Part shown: positions 36,670 to 48,859 of the stretch, piece by piece | Layout: each line of letters opens with the position of its first letter | Numbering within the stretch: the first letter of the stretch is position 1 | Assembly: GCF_000208745.1 (NCBI RefSeq) | Contig: NC_030850.1 | Span: 12,905,965-12,969,964, forward strand | Origin: Theobroma cacao | Taxonomy: Eukaryota; Streptophyta; Magnoliopsida; Malvales; Malvaceae | DNA: 64,000 nucleotides | Reading direction: 5' to 3' | Translations under genes and position numbers: made by a program | Notes under the pieces: generated by a model | Database searches by the model: none | The model's input: only the letters and a program-made list of their open reading frames with translations | What the model was told of the DNA's origin: nothing

Positions 36670-39600
36670 CTCAACTATTGACTGCTGTAATAGTACATAA
36701 AGCTTTTGGATAAATTAGTTCTACCTTTTTAGAATTCAATCATAATTCATTTTAGACTTATTGATATTGAAAATGAACATGTCACTTCAAAATAAATCTA
36801 AGATTGGATACATAAATTCTATGGTTAGTGTATTATTTAAATTTCCGTTTCAGTTAGAAGTGTAGCCCACGTGAAGTCTGTGATTTGAATTGTAGCAACT
36901 AAGTTAAGTGTTGATTGATTTCTCAAAAGGTTTTTTTGTATATCCATGGAAAAACAAAGTCACATGTACGAGATGTTGGATAATGTTAGACAAAAGCCAG
37001 AAAACAAGTCTCAGTAGTGGGATACTAGAAATTCTGCTTCTGCTTCTCCCTCCTCACATAAAGCTAAGGGGGCGAGGAGTGACTTTGAATATAGAGCTTC
37101 TAACTACAGTTACTTCCCCCCTTTGAGAAACCAAAACCAGAAAAGCTAGGCTAGGGTGGGACAACTTGTGACCCTATTCTTTCTTCATTGAAATTTGGTT
37201 GTAGACAAGGGGAAGGGGGAGGGGAGGGGAGGGGGGAAATAAAAACGGACGACTACATTCTTTGGTCTTTACAACGTTTTGGGTCGTGGCTGTAAAACCC
37301 CCCGACAGTTCAACCGTTTTGACCACTTGGTATTCAATCATATGACTCAGATGGGGGAAACAGACTATTCAACTTATATACGTTGATTTCAATCTTCGCT
37401 AGGATTTGGGATTTGATACCATTTGCTGCATCTGGTAAACGGATCGGATCCTTTCACGTTTCATGTTCATTTTAATAAGATATAATCATTTTCATATGAT
37501 TTTCCATATCGGATCATTTTGTATTTCCATTTGGATTTTTATTTTTTATGTTTTTGATAAATTTAAATTCCGAGTGGGTTTTTGAATTCAAATTGATTTT
37601 GTCACGTATATTATTAAATTTTTTTGGTTGATTTATATTTTGTAAGAACTTGTGGGTGGAATTGCGACCCACTTTCATATTTCCTTTCCTTTCCTCTCTG
37701 TTTCTTTCTTCTTACTTTTTCAGATCATTCAAACCAATCCTCTCAAAGTGTCAGGTTCCCTTCTCTGCATCTTCTTGTTATTGGGTTTTGGATAATGTAG
37801 CAAAAGGACATGCCAAATGCTTAAGGTGTCAACTGCTGCAGTGCAGTGCAGTGCAGAGCAGAGGCACCAATATCTGAAATCATTTCACGGTTTAAGTTAT
37901 TTTGAGTGATACCAATTTGTAATTTGATGAGTAACGTGGGAATTAAGTATTAAGTTTAACGAGCAGCGTTGTAATTTACTGGAAAAAGGAAAGGACCCCA
38001 CACGGGCTGAGGGGGATGGTAGGCAAACATCAGGCGCGCATACATGACGTGGGAAGTAGTGCCTTCCAATTCAGCCAACATGCTCCAAACTCCATCGCAT
38101 CTCCTCCATGTCTCCCACTAATTTTGCAAATTGCCCTTTAACCATTTTTAAATTAATAATAATAATAATAATAAACACTCACACAATTAAACAAGTTGTA
38201 CTAATGTATTTACTAATCTCTAATCTCTAATTTAATAGACTTAAAATGTTTTTAACCCATTACAATCTTTACCATTCTATCTTATTTTCATATTATTATG
38301 GTAAGTTTCTTCAATGCACTATTTAATATCACATATGTTACATTTTTAAGTGGGTTACAAAGAGTTATCCCATGTTCTTAAATTCTACAAACATTATATG
38401 CACTGGAAGTAAGAAAGGGTTAATTTGGTAACTTCCAAAATCCAAAAGATTAAATTAAGTATAACCAGGTCTTGGTGAAGCAGACGATATTTCCTCCTTC
38501 CTTTGGGAATAAGATAATCCAACATTGATGTAATAACCCAAGTGATTCCAAAGTAAAAAAACATGGTTAATTTGGTCCTTCTGGAATCAAAATGTGCAAA
38601 AAGGATTAGGAAAAAGGGAATCTTGTTTCTTCCTTGTCCCCCCTCTCCAAAGTTAAATTAGTGTCCCTAATGACCCCACACCCTCTTATCTCTATCCCCC
38701 TTTCTCGATTCCATTTTGGAATTTTGTTCTTGTCATCTGTGATCTCATACATTGGAGAGAGCTTCAAGTTAATGTGCCTTTAAGAATAAGTTAAAGTGAC
38801 CCCCAAAATCCTTTTGAAATATATATATTCATGATTTGATTCATTGTTTGGAGGATACTATGAGTCTTAGCATGAGATTATTAGATAGATCAAGCTTAGC
38901 CAACATGAATGATGTGCATATCTAAGCTAAATCACCATCATTACATTTTATTTTTTTTCTTTGTTAGTTGCATGGGTTAATGTAATAATTGGAATTAATT
39001 ACAACCTTACATTGAACAAATTTAAAATAATGAAATAGGGAAAGTTTAAGCTAAAGAAGGATAGCTTAGGATGGAGGGTTAGAAGCAAGACGGGGAACCC
39101 TTGCATACTTACAAAAAACTTGTCATTCGAAAATAGAAATGTTTGTCATCAATCAATAATATAGTTTTATAATTTCGATGGAGACCATATCCTTTCTTGG
39201 ATAATACTACCCTTGGAGATATAAATAGAAATAAGCTAATAAATTTTTTTTTTTTGTTTTTATTGAACAGAGAGTGGGGTTTCAAGTTAATTTCTTCTTT
39301 TTATAGGTAAGATGTGCCCATAAAAACAAACTGAATAATAAAATGTGGCTATGTTATTGCTTTATCCTTAAGTGATAAAGTAGATATCCGTATTGAATGT
39401 CCTAGAGGAAGTATGAAAGTTGAATTCAATTCAAAAGTTAACAGATTAAATAAAAGGATTTAATATATACCCAACACACTTCTCATGCATAAATCCACTA
39501 AACCTAAATGTAACAAAAAGCAAATCATTATACTTTTGAAGCTTGAAGTTAGTCCCAATTACATACATTGAAATCGGAAATTTAATAACAAGCCTAAATC

Positions 39601-41005
39601 ACTTGGTCAAAGTAACTCCAATACTATATTACTAGTAACAATCCAACTTGATAATGGAAGTCATGAATGAACCAATAAGTCCCGGCCTTTGTCTGTAGAT
39701 TATAAATGCAGCCGAAAACATAATCTTTATATGTATGGGATACCTACAAAATCCAAAATATGTGCATGCGGTCAAAAGATTTTGGGGACAAGAGCATATT
39801 TCCAACAGTGAGTTGACTAATTAGCCAAAAATTCGAAATAAATATGAAAAAAGAAATGCTCCATTTGATGTTTTCTTTGTGTATATAAGAATTTAAAATA
39901 ACGAAATAAAATGTAATTTCTTTAATTTCAAAATTCAATTCCGATCGAGATCTCAAAAATCAAATCACAAAATCTAGTTAGCGCTGGTCCCATTTGCACG
40001 CCAACATAATAATAAAATAATAAAAGAGATGAGAAAAAAGGAAAATTAAATGAAGAAAGCAAGGGTCAAGTGTTCCCTAAAGTCCTAAATCCAGAACCCC
40101 AGAAATGAATGATTCCAATATGCAAATTCCACGCATGGCAGCTGCCAATAAGACTAAGGCTGATGTCTCAGGGGGTTTTGCTTTTTCCAAGTATACAAAG
40201 TTCCATGAAGCAAATAGACGACAAACCAAGAGGCATGATGAAACTTGACTTTGTTTGCCTACTACTACCCTGTCATTTGCCGACCATGCTTAAGCTTTTT
40301 ATATAAGGGATGGCCTCCTCCAACTTTCTGCATCTGCATGTTTTGTCTTCGCCTTCCCAAGATGACTAAAGGTTTGCCCTAATGCCACCTCCGAATGAGT
40401 CCACCAACCCCATTTTGGGTCTCACGTGGGTCCTTCCTATTACTTTGGTGTCTGTCCTTGGAACTCCATGCCTTTGAATTTTCAGCCTTTTGTTTCATTA
40501 ATTTACCGCGCGTGTAAGGTAGTAGTAAAATGTATGTAATTAAAGTGGTTGTGTACTATGCTTCTTTTCATTCGGTTATAAGCGAAAATAACTAATCTTA
40601 TCAACCGTACAAAAAAGTTATCTTAAGTAAACTTAACTTAAGGAATGAGATATTTACTTACCAGGTTATAAAGTCAAATATTGGATCCTATTCTCAAGTT
40701 CAACTATTGAGATATGTGAAAATTATTTGGGGATTTAATTACTTCTAGATAATCAATCTTCTAGGAAACTCAATATGAAATTGTTTGAAGATTACTGTTA
40801 CAAGTTTAATGGGAATGCTTAGTGTCAGATCGTTAGAACATATAAGGTATAATACTTAAACAAAGAGAAAAAAAAATCATGAACTATTTAAAAATTTTTA
40901 AATAAATTTTTATTTTTTATTATATTTAATTAAATCTTTATAATTTATTTTAAATTAAACAGACTTTTATGACTAACAATTGATCAATTATCCTGATCCA
41001 AATGT
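36670..41005. other. Long spacer without a recognised gene
   Basis: AT-rich. It includes a G-run at 37209-37236, a GTGCAGTGCA-rich patch near 37838-37860, a (TAA)n microsatellite at about 38155-38174, and a TATA-like TTTATATAAGGG at about 40298 followed by a 19-codon ORF. None of these adds up to a gene. Confidence 0.5.
37209..37236 (+). other. Perfect G-quadruplex motif
   Basis: Five consecutive runs of at least four G separated by one or two A bases (GGGG-AA-GGGGG-A-GGGG-A-GGGG-A-GGGGGG) satisfy the strict G4 rule. It stands alone in AT-rich spacer. Confidence 0.8.
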
Positions 41006-41009
41006 CATG

Positions 41010-41149
41010 TATTATTTTATGTTACGTGATATTAATATGATATATTAACATATTATAATGAATTGTGATGTAATATGATGATATGACTACATGATATTTT
41101 CACTCTTTAAATTGATATCACGTAAATATCACGTGACATAAAAATAATT
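41010..41149. repeat. Short fold-back (inverted repeat) element
   Basis: The arm TTTTATGTTACGTGATAT (41015-41032) is nearly the reverse complement of ATATCACGTGACATAAAAATAA (41126-41147), around a loop of about 95 bp. This is MITE-like, but I could not define a target-site duplication. Confidence 0.5.
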
Positions 41150-41155
41150 AATGAT

Positions 41156-42815
41156 ATTTTGATTAATTATAATTAATTATTAGTTAATTATAAAAACTTA
41201 TTTTACTCAAAATAAAAAAATATAAAAAATTAATTGAACATTGCAAAAAAATAATAACTTATTTTAAGAACTTTTTTAAAACATTATTTCAAAATATAAA
41301 ACAAAATCATCACAACAACACATGAGCAAAGGTGCAAAAGTACTCCTTTTTCATAGCAACAATTCAAGCTGTTGTTAGCATTCCCAACTACCCATTTTAA
41401 AGTGTCCGATTATGTTACTATCAAAGATCTGTGCCTTTGATAGTTGACTTACTAAGGCAAACACATTTCCCATATTCCAAGTCTCTAATTTTCTAATTTT
41501 CAAGTCTCCATACATAGTTCCACTTAATTTTATCAATGTTTGAAGAAGAATTTTACATCAATATAGTTCAATAATAGACTAGAGATCAAATATTGACCAA
41601 GACTTTTTCACGACAAAGATTAAGAGGAAAGATAAATTCCGCAAGACATGATATTCCATCAGCTATGACTAATTGTAATTAACACATCCATAAATAAATA
41701 AATAACTCCTAGATACTTAAACCATAAATCTTTGTCAATTGCTTGCTAAACCTCCAAAACACTCAATGGACCTTCAACAAGACCGCAAACAAATTACCAT
41801 CCTTGAGATCGACTCAACAAGCCAGGGAGTGGAGACTTTGAATGAAGACTTTTATTTCTGAGTCATAATAAGACTTGTTGCCCTTTTTGCAAAACAAAAA
41901 TATCAATTATGGATGCCCATCTTTTGATAATACAAGTTAACTTGATATCATTCACTTACCAATTATGATGAGTGCCCATCTTAAAACTAATTGAACATAA
42001 GCATTCATAAACAAATTAATTCACATGCGAGCTGTATAAGATATAATAAGATAAAAGAGAAAGATATTATTTAAAAAAAAAAAAAAAGCCAAAAGAGAAA
42101 GCATGTAAGGTAAAATTTCACCTTATGGTTTTTAAATTTATTTAAGATTTCTATTTTAATCATTGAAGTTTTAATTTGTATCAATTAAATTGACTAATTT
42201 GTTTACCTTTACATATCCATGTCGATTTTGCATTTATTGTGCTAATTTTTTGTAATAAACCTAGAATCATAAAAGCATGAAATATATATATATTTATCTT
42301 CTATGGAAATTTGCATCACTCAAAGATATATTCAATTTGGATGTTAGATCATAATATTGTGGCAATAATTGATAAAACAATGCGAGTTCATGGGTCGCCG
42401 TGCGGTGGTTGCTTTGTTTTAGGCTTTTAGCTATGCTAGGCTTAGACGGACACGAATGTTAATTAGATCTATCTATCCATGAATCAAGCCCGGCCTGGTT
42501 CAGGCCTTAAACCTTGCCCAAACTAACGCAATACATTGATTAAAAAATTATAATCTTCTCTTTTCCAAGAATAATGACAATGAATATTTTATTAAATAAT
42601 AATGAAAAAAAATAAAACTAAAAAAACCCTACCCTTTTGCTGCTACAATCTTAGACCAATACACAAAACTACTAGTTTAAAACATAAAATAACATAAATG
42701 GCACCAACCCATGCATTAATACTGTTCACACTTGAACATGGGAAGAATCCTGAATTGTTAATTGATGAGAAGCAAAATGAGGACATAAAAATTGTGAGAG
42801 CAATCTAGACGAAGG
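41156..42815. other. Spacer, no gene seen
   Basis: AT-rich with no coding region or clear element ends. Confidence 0.5.
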
Positions 42816-43124
42816 AGGGGTTCTTACGAGATAAATAGGTATATTCAAATCAAGAATAGAATATTTTTTTATGTATTTATTTTTTTTATTTTATTAATAC
42901 TTTTAAAAAAATAGGATTAAAATATTTTTTTATTTGTTATTTATTTTATTTACTCACCAAGTAGTTTTAAGTTTAGTTGGCTATTACAAATAGTTATTTG
43001 CTTAGATCCTTAGTATTTTTTATATGGTATTAAAATATAATTGTTCTCTCTTGTGAAATTTTTTTTTTTCTATGGCACAAGAATCAATAGAAACCGAAGT
43101 AAAATTTTCTATCAAAACTATGAA

Positions 43125-43376
43125 CAATGGAGTCAATACAGGAGCTTCTTCAACGAGATTGGTTTTGCTCACTCACTCACCTACTCCGTGAAGCTAATAG
43201 CTGTACAGACTGGATGGCTACCAACCACAATAATTTTTCATTGTGTCTTCATATATTTGAGACTCCTAGTCTCACTATTGTTAGCTGATAAATTGTGCCT
43301 TGAGGCTGGATGGCCTCGACTTTTGTAATGTTTCTTTATTAAGTAGATTTTCCCATTAACCAAAAAAAAAAAAACA
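43125..43376 (+). mobile_element. 5'-truncated LINE: RNase H end plus poly(A)
   Basis: One frame reads a peptide containing LeuGlnArgAspTrp and then LREANSCTDWMA, the C-terminal RNase H signature of plant L1 LINEs. This is followed by a stop, a short 3' UTR and a run of A (about 43361-43373). It is only about 250 bp long, as expected for an aborted LINE insertion. Confidence 0.65.
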
Positions 43377-43414
43377 ACTACTTTATTATCATTTAAGTAA
43401 TTCTGATAAACTAA

Positions 43415-44789
43415 TGGAACGTTTGGTTCGCGGAATAGATAAGAATAGAATAAAATAGTTATTACGTGATAATAGAATGAAGTGGGAATAGAATAGAATA
43501 AGTATTACGTAGTTTGGTATGATGAATAGAATAGAGTATGAATAATTATTATGACTTATTACAATATTTGGTTGGTAACAATAATTTTGAAATAAAAAAG
43601 AAATAAAAAATAAAAAGATAAAAATACCTTTTATTATATATATAATTATTTATTTTTATTTTATTTTTAAATATTAATAATTTATAATTAATTAAAATAT
43701 TAATAATTTATAATTTAAATATCACTTAGTATAATTTAATTATTAATATTTTAATTAATAATATTTTATTTATAATTTAATATTATTATGATTAAAATAT
43801 TAAAATTTTTATTTTTTATTTTTTATTTATACTCATTAAAAATTTAATAAATAAAACATTAATACCCTAAAATATTAATATTTTAATATTTTAATCATAT
43901 TAATATTAATAATGTTTAAATTATATATAAAATATTAATATTTTAAATTTTACAAATAATTTTTTTTTTTTCCTTTTTTTTCTTCTTCATAGGCTGGTTG
44001 CCGGAAAGGCGACCAGTGTAATAAAACACCGATCTGGTGCACCATGTGGTCGGATCTGGCCACTACGACGCCAAATCGGCGCTTCCCCACGGTTAGATCT
44101 GGCCGTGGAGTGCTAGATCCAACTGTGGGATCTGGTCGGGAAGCACCAGATCCGATGCTTCCCGCGGCCAAATCTGGCCGTTGAGTGCCAGATCTGGCCA
44201 CTACGGAGCCAGATCAGCATTTCCCCATGGTTGGATCTGGCCATGGAATGCCAAATCCAACCGTGGGATCTGGTCAGGAAGCACCAGATCCAGTGCTTCC
44301 CGCGACCAGATCTGGCCGTTGAGTGCCAGATCTAGTTGGATCTCCGTTTGAATCTTGTCTGACCATATTCGAACATGAAATCGTCGTCTCCTCCGCTATC
44401 GCCACCGTCGCCACCACCACCAACGTCATCTCCGATGTTGAGTGCCACTTAGAGAAAGAATAAAAAAGGAAAGAACATGAGAAGAGAGAGAAAGAAAAAA
44501 GGAAAATGAGAAGAAAAAATTGTTTTATATGGACCAAGTTGTAATTTTGTAAATTTAATAAAAGTATTTTAGTCATTAAACATTTCAAAGCTATTCCATG
44601 ATTCACGAAATAGATAAAACCATGGGGAGAGTCGAGAATACTTAAAGCAAACTTCTCTCCCATTTTAAAGAATATTGATTCTTGAGGAATTTCTATTCCT
44701 TATACAACTTTTAAAACCAAACAAGGGTTTAGGAATTGGCTAGGAATAAATGGGGAATAACATAGTTATTCCTCATACCAAACGTGCCA
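43415..44789. mobile_element. Non-autonomous PIF/Harbinger-type transposon (1375 bp)
   Basis: The terminal inverted repeats are TGGAACGTTTGGT on the left and, read from the right end, TGGCACGTTTGGT (12 of 13). They are flanked by the 3-bp duplication taa (43412-43414 and 44790-44792), the TWA target typical of PIF/Harbinger. Sub-terminal GGAATA words occur on both sides. The interior is extremely AT-rich at 43560-43960 and then abruptly GC-rich at 43985-44420. No transposase is present. Confidence 0.75.
44052..44328. repeat. GC-rich tandem repeat, two 138-bp units
   Basis: Units start GGATCTGGCCACTAC (44052) and AGATCTGGCCACTAC (44190), and a third start appears at 44328, so the period is exactly 138 bp. 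Each unit is itself built of AGATCTGGCC-like words. Because 138 is a multiple of 3, minus-strand frames repeat a Pro-Asp/Gly/Ser-rich peptide, but stops interrupt it. Confidence 0.85.
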
Positions 44790-46302
44790 TAAGTGATTTG
44801 TTGATATCCCATGCACCAAAGGGACCCAACTATTCAACACAGAAAAAAGCTATTGTCAATGCTTTAAGATCGAAACACAAGCCGATATTTATGGATAGAA
44901 GATTACTGAAACTAAAAGAAAGAGATCCAGAAAAGGAAGAGGTTAACGAAAAATCGCCATATCATTATATGCAATCACCAAGTGGAAGGACAAGGAAATG
45001 AAACCTCTCAAATGTTTCTTGTACAAGGAGCCACACCTGATGCATAAAAAGCTCGTAGCCATTATAATGGACAGGGAGGATACAAGCAAAGAAAGTGGCA
45101 ACTAGCATGTAAAACGACCCAATGAGCAGTCGCACATAGGAAGCCTAGTGTTGCACAAGTGCACAAAACAAGATCGTTTGAGGTAAAGATGTGTGAGAGG
45201 ACGACCGTGCCATAACAGTACATCTCTCAATAATGAAGACATTGTTGGATTGAGTGAGAGAAAATGTCACAGCTCAAGAGTTCAGACCAATCCAAGTAGG
45301 CTAGGTAGTCTAAACAAGCCAACTACAAAAATGGGGTTCACTCTCCACCAACTTGAGGAAGGCACAAGGCGAGAATACCCATAATATCGATGGTAAGCTT
45401 GATGGAGTTCAAACCTGTCACCCACACCAATTTGAGGGAAATTGTTACGAAATGTACGAGTATCTTCAAGTCAAGGAGATAATATTTTCTTATGTAATAT
45501 TTATCTATTTTCCTTTTAATTTACTCATACTATAAAGAAATTTATGATTAAAATACTTCCTTATTTGTTTTTTATTTTATTTGCATACCAAATAGGTTTA
45601 GGTCTAATTGACTATTATAAATAGCCCTTATGTAATTTTTTATTTTCATCAAGTAATCAAACGAATTAACTATCAAGCAATTTAGTTTTTTTACTTAGAT
45701 CTTTGATTTTTTCTACAAGAGTAAAGAAACAAGAATGAAGATTCAGTTGCTAGAGTCGATTTACATGATACAAAATGGTGTGGTTTAATCTTGATCCTTG
45801 AAGAGCACTAATGTGAAACAAGGAATTAAGGGTGGCAGCTATATGAAATTCCATTTAGGTACTTTGATAATTTTTTGACATTATTGATTAACACGATACG
45901 AGCACGATATAAAGTTAAAATATGTTTAAATTTAAAAATATCAATACAAATAAGATACGATAGTTTTTTATTTTAAACTGATTAAACTCATTTAAGTCAC
46001 GTATGACACTTTTAATTTATCTTTTATCGTATCAATTCATATAATATGATTTATTTTAATGGTTTATGATTTATGATATCATTTAAATAAATTAATTATG
46101 TTTAAATGAATTTATCATGTCATAATCATGTCCTATAAAATTTTAAATTTGATTTATTTAATAAATCATATAAACCTTGTCTTGTCTAACACGTGTAATT
46201 AATATATTAATGTACTTGTTTCAAATTTTGATCCAATTAATTAAAAGTTTAATTAATGTTAAGAAAGAAGAAAACCAAAATGGCGGGCAAAAAGCGGAAA
46301 AC

Positions 46303-46310
46303 CATATAAA
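46303..46310 (+). promoter_or_regulatory. TATA box of the TMEM256-like gene
   Basis: CATATAAA lies about 150 bp upstream of the conserved ATG (46461). This is compatible with a transcription start near 46335. Confidence 0.5.
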
Positions 46311-46460
46311 CGTATGCGTTTCAGCCGTAACTAACGGCGTCGTTTACCTCCGTCTTTGAGAATAAGAAGTTTGCTTGCTGCAGCACGGATCGTCATCATG
46401 CTACCAGAAGTCAAAATTGAAGAAAGAAGAGACTCAAGAGAGTGTATGAAAATTCCTGAA

Positions 46461-48859
46461 ATGGATCTTCATCACTGGCACAAAATTGCTGCTGTTTCTG
46501 GTTTCAACTTCTTTCTCTAATTTTTTCAATCCTTTCTTTTTGTAATGTTCTATATTTATTTATGTGTTTTTCTTCTTTTTTTTAAAAAAAAAAAAAACCA
46601 GGGATAGCAGCTCTTGGATTGGGCACATATGGGTTCCATATGTTCAAACCTGAAAACCCCATTTTCAAAGAGGTCAGTTTTGGAATACCCATTCCATTTT
46701 TTCACTCAAAATTTTCACGTTTTAATCTTTTTGTTGCTTAATTTTTTTTTTTGGTTTTTTTCTTATTTTTTGGTGCAAAATAATTGAATAATAAAAGCAG
46801 GTATGGCAAACTGCTTCTCTTTACCACTTGGTTCACACAGCTGCTCTTCTTGCTGCCCCTGTTACCAAACGCCCCCATATTGTTAGTCCCCTTTTTGCCT
46901 ATTTATTTATTTATTTATTTTCCCATTGGTTTTCCTTGCATTGTTCGGTTAGCATTGTTGAAAACTAATTTATTGTTTATTGAGTGGTTGTTTATTGTTC
47001 TAGTTATGAGAGACTAATCAAATAATGCCCTGAATTTTATTGCTCCAAGTTGAGTTAGCATTGGTTTAAGAGCTCTTGTATGTTATGTTTCAGTTTGGAG
47101 GCCTTTTGACTGCTGGCATTCTTGCTTTCTCTGGATCGTAAGTTGCCCTTCTCTTTGGTATTTATTGAATTTGTAGTTTTCATTTGATAAATGCTTCATT
47201 TGAAAACAAAACATTTGGTGAATTTGAAGTTACTTGAATTCCATTTATGTTTGTGAAGATTACATATGTTGGGTTATTTTTGGACTTTTGCCTTAACACT
47301 TAGGACTCTAATCTCATCCTTCTCTTAAAAAGTTATGCTTTTATATAGGCGGGAGAGCTGCTTATATTTTCTTTTCTTTTCACAGTTTCAATCTTGCTTG
47401 CCATACAGAAGTTAGTGATGGTTTTGAATGGACTGGAGTTTATGTTTCATACTCTGACAAGTGATGATAAAGTAATAAACGATGGAGGTGCTCATTATAA
47501 AATTGAGGAGAAACTAGTAGGAAGTCAGCGTTTCGCAACAAATGCTTTTATAGCATCTTTTATAGTTTTGCAAATTTGAACTTTGTTAGCATAAAAAGAC
47601 TTGTGCTAGGCTGTTGCAAAATACATTTTGCAGCAAAAGAGTGCACAATTTGTTGCAAATACCTTTTGCGTCATAACTATTTGCAGCAATTTATATCTTG
47701 TTGCCAAAAAAAGAGAGAGACTTTTTTGGCACTATAAAAGGTCTGATGCTGCAATAAGTTATTGTGAACTGTATTTCGCAAGAAGAATGTATAAATTTGC
47801 TGCAAATAAATTTTGCATCACAATCATTTGCAGCACCCTTACAACATTATTTAAAAATTTTTGTTGCTGAATGTCAGATTCCTTGAAGTGTCAGGATGTG
47901 TTTATGCTGTAACATGAAATTGTTCATGGTTCTGGGGATGTCATCCATTAGTAATGCATTGAATAGGCATAGCATCCTGTTAATGATATTTATAGATTAT
48001 AACACCACTCATTCAATTGCACGAGTTCTCTGTATCTTTTGTTTAACTAATTAAAGCCCTAGTGATTTGATATACAAATAGAAACTTTGAACAGTTACTT
48101 GGCAAACAGGTATTATGCATCAGTATGAATAAAAGTAATCAGTTGCACACGCTTATATTTTGTCTTCTGTCCAAGTTGCATCTCCCCTGTAAGATTGTTC
48201 CAGTGACGGGTTACAGTTCTATCATGCTTGGTTGTGTGACTCAAATACCTATAGAAGGAAAGTACTGAACTTGACACCGGCATTCCTCCTAATTTCTAGT
48301 GCTATTTTTTTCCCCATCCAAACTGTATTTGGAATGTTGGGTAAATTTATTTGATACTAGAATGAGCTTATTTCTACAAAGGGGTTTTCTTCTCGAACGC
48401 AAAATATCATTCAAAGCAACTAGGACCCATTTACATGATAACTACTTTGAAGACTTTTTGCATGGAAAAAGAAAAATCCCTGTTTTGGGAATAGGCTGGA
48501 CCTTGATACTATAATGTAAATAAAGATGTTGGAATTGAATGTTATTTAATATCTTCTGATCCTTCTCATTTCAAGTGCATAATTTTGGATAATGTTGCAT
48601 TTGCACTTTCTGAGTGTCATTTAAAAACTGTTTCTCCATTCTGTGCTTTTCAATGAAACCATCTTTCAAATGTGTTTATACCACCCTTGAATTCATTCAG
48701 GTGCAGAATTTGTATTTAACTATGGTGAAAATGTAATTAAGTTGTTATGGACTGCGTAGGTGTTACACTGCAGCGTATCTCGAGGATAGAAACTATTCTG
48801 CCCTAGCTCCATTGGGCGGCTTTGCTTTTGTTGCAGGTTGGGCGAGTTTATTATTCTGA
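46461..48859 (+). CDS. TMEM256/DUF423 family small membrane protein
   Basis: Five exons: 46461-46500, 46602-46672, 46801-46881, 47094-47137 and 48760-48859 (336 nt, 111 aa). All introns are GT-AG and the frame closes. The protein starts MDLHHWHKIAAVSG and has about four hydrophobic segments (residues 9-27, 44-58, 65-80, 95-111), with the family landmarks WQTASLYHLVHTAAL and YLEDRNYSALAPLGG. DUF423/TMEM256 proteins are small multi-pass membrane proteins from bacteria to animals and plants; their biochemical role is not established. I chose the start by family length. In-frame ATGs at 46446 and 46398 would add 5 or 21 residues. Intron 4 is long (1.6 kb) and contains a repeat. The gene converges on the X8 gene. 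Confidence 0.88.
47560..47850. repeat. Intronic sequence with repeated TTTGCAGCA/TTGCTGCAAA words
   Basis: Two related blocks, about 47637-47700 and 47797-47846, share the pattern TTTG-T/C-TGCAAATA, TTTTGC-A/G-TCA, ATTTGCAGCA. Repeats of TTGCAGCA in both orientations are typical of CACTA-type sub-terminal regions, but no terminal repeat or target-site duplication was found. The block lies in intron 4 of the TMEM256-like gene. Confidence 0.4.

Larger units (their letters stand above)
42821..45717 (+). mobile_element. Ruined copia-type element carrying nested insertions
   Basis: Two diverged copies of one sequence lie in direct orientation. The right copy, 45443-45717, starts TGTTACGAAATG, has TATAAATAG, ends TTTTCTACA, and is preceded by a purine tract TTGAGGGAAAT. 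The left copy, about 42821-43024, matches its start (TTACGAG..AAAT..GTAT.TTCAA.TCAAG) and end but lacks roughly 75 bp. Immediately after the left copy lies TGGTATTAAAA, a decayed tRNA-Met primer site, and then ATGGCACAAGAATC, a plausible gag start. The inside is occupied by a LINE tail and a PIF/Harbinger-type element. No pol domain is recognisable. Confidence 0.5.

Noticed and set aside
37838..37860. GTGCAGTGCAGTGCAG-type run as a possible miRNA
   Set aside because: It is a short tandem word run without a matching arm for a hairpin precursor, and no known miRNA sequence is present.
44274..44663. Minus-strand ORF of 129 codons with a Pro-Asp repeat
   Set aside because: It runs through the Harbinger-type element and its GC-rich tandem repeat. 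Stops interrupt the repeat frame, and no domain is recognisable.
47394..47870. Plus-strand ORFs in intron 4 of the TMEM256-like gene
   Set aside because: They lack similarity, overlap a repeat block, and the flanking exons splice cleanly around them.
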